Assembly (NCBI GenBank): GCA_035650495.1
Contig: DASRHK010000070.1
Span: 1 to 15,259, forward strand
DNA: 15,259 bases
Direction of reading: 5' to 3'
From: DASRHK01 sp035650495
GTDB taxonomy: Bacteria; Pseudomonadota; Gammaproteobacteria; Nevskiales; Nevskiaceae
Shown here: positions 14,617 through 15,259 of the stretch, in pieces
How positions within the stretch are numbered: position 1 is the stretch's first letter
Layout: every line of letters begins with the position of its first letter
Notes under the pieces: generated by a model
The model's database searches: none
What the model saw: only the letters and a program-made list of their open reading frames with translations
What the model was told of the DNA's origin: nothing
Position numbers and translations under genes: made by a program

Positions 14617-15259
14617 TAGGCGGCGGCGACCGGCTGCAGGCCGTCGAGGAAATTGTCGAGCGCGCGCGCGCGCGGCGACTCGACGAGCTCGACATTGGCG
14701 TCGGCCTGATCCAGGCCGGTCAGGTAGCGCGCGAGCGCGACGAGCAGCGCGTTGACGTACTCGGGCGCGATCTTCGAGCGCTCGGCGCGCACGCGCGCCT
14801 GGTGCAGGATGCGGGCGCGATGCGCGCGCTTGCGCTCGGCGTCATAGGCGCTCACCGCGGGGCGCAGCCCTTCGAAGAACGACGCCGCGAACTCGCGCGC
14901 CTGCCGCCACGGTGTGCTGTCCTGGCCGTAGCGCTGATAGCGCACCATCATCCACGGACCGAGCAGCTGCAGCACGAACTTCTTGATCTCCTCGGGCAGC
15001 ACCAGCCCTGCCGCGTGCTCGGTGAGCTCCGCGGTGACCTGGCGATGCGCTTCGCGCACCATGGCGGCGAGCGATTCCTGCGCAGCTTCCGTCGCCGGCC
15101 GGGCGGCGCGCTCGTGTGCATGCACGCTCAGACGTCGGCGCACTTCCTGGCGCGACAGGGTGTTGAGCGCGTCGGCGGCGCTGCGGAAGCTCGCCGACTC
15201 GCCGCCCTGCTCGGCGACGATGCGGTCGACGATGAGCCGCACGCTGTCGTAGGTCGACA
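14616..15259 (-). CDS. Helical protein of unknown function, possibly DUF1631-like, 5' end outside the window
   Basis: The frame stays open through the window end (an in-frame GTG at 15242 is probably internal), so only the C-terminal ~213 residues are seen. The product is soluble, almost wholly alpha-helical and rich in Arg, Ala and Glu. A segment 'GLVLPEEIKKFVLQLLGPWMMVRYQRYGQDSTPW' followed by a helix ending 'FFEGLRP' resembles the LP...FLxxxWxxV...G..S..W...L.P pattern of DUF1631 proteins; this is a weak match from memory. It ends 16 bp before the hybrid kinase start and is probably co-transcribed with it. No catalytic motif is visible. Confidence 0.6.
   Translation of the reverse strand, partial: STYDSVRLIVDRIVAEQGGESASFRSAADALNTLSRQEVRRRLSVHAHERAARPATEAAQESLAAMVREAHRQVTAELTEHAAGLVLPEEIKKFVLQLLGPWMMVRYQRYGQDSTPWRQAREFAASFFEGLRPAVSAYDAERKRAHRARILHQARVRAERSKIAPEYVNALLVALARYLTGLDQADANVELVESPRARALDNFLDGLQPVAAA

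Noticed and set aside
12098..14755. 885-residue plus-strand frame opposite the hybrid kinase
   Set aside because: Antisense shadow of a gene with seven recognisable domains; the translation lacks any domain and runs through two real gene boundaries.

Overview
This is a 15.3 kb stretch of GC-rich, densely packed bacterial chromosome. MnmG, FolE, the ParB-like protein and the Hpt-containing hybrid kinase look proteobacterial, most likely beta- or gammaproteobacterial. This is judged from gene content and protein character only. No rRNA, tRNA, insertion sequence, phage gene or CRISPR array was seen, so it reads as core chromosome rather than a mobile island.

Layout. 1-940 (+): the 3' part of an MFS exporter gene. 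952-1296 (-): a small exported protein of unknown function with a TTG start. 1403-5107 (-): a tight run of three genes: an unknown 223-aa protein, a MATE-family transporter and a GT-C-fold membrane glycosyltransferase. 5110-5394 (+): acylphosphatase, touching or overlapping its neighbours at both ends. 5381-7805 (-): folE, an acyl-ACP desaturase and a short-chain dehydrogenase. The last two overlap by 4 bp, and the dehydrogenase appears to start at CTG. 7850-9847 (+): an orphan ParB-like protein, a YgjP-type metallopeptidase and a two-CBS-domain protein. A cluster of DnaA-box-like sequences lies just after the parB-like gene. 9889-15259 (-): mnmG and, upstream of it, a signalling block made of a helical unknown protein (cut by the window end), a hybrid histidine kinase and a single-domain response regulator.

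How the genes fit together. The desaturase and dehydrogenase probably act on acyl chains together, since they are translationally coupled. The kinase (membrane sensor, HisKA, HATPase, two REC domains, Hpt) and the CheY-like regulator 10 bp downstream form a phosphorelay with no DNA-binding output domain in the window. CBS and mnmG converge on two hairpins that probably end both transcripts.

Most notable observation: the kinase's three-helix membrane sensor matches the ethylene-binding domain of plant ETR1-type receptors without gaps from the SD motif to CGAT. The copper-ligand histidine that follows CGAT is a tyrosine here, a change explicable by one base. This suggests a receptor relative that has lost canonical copper/ethylene binding or senses something else. 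Second: the ParB-like protein lacks the N-terminal ParA-contact motif, has no parA beside it, and sits next to DnaA-box-like sites about 1.2 kb from the end of mnmG, which itself has no rsmG partner.
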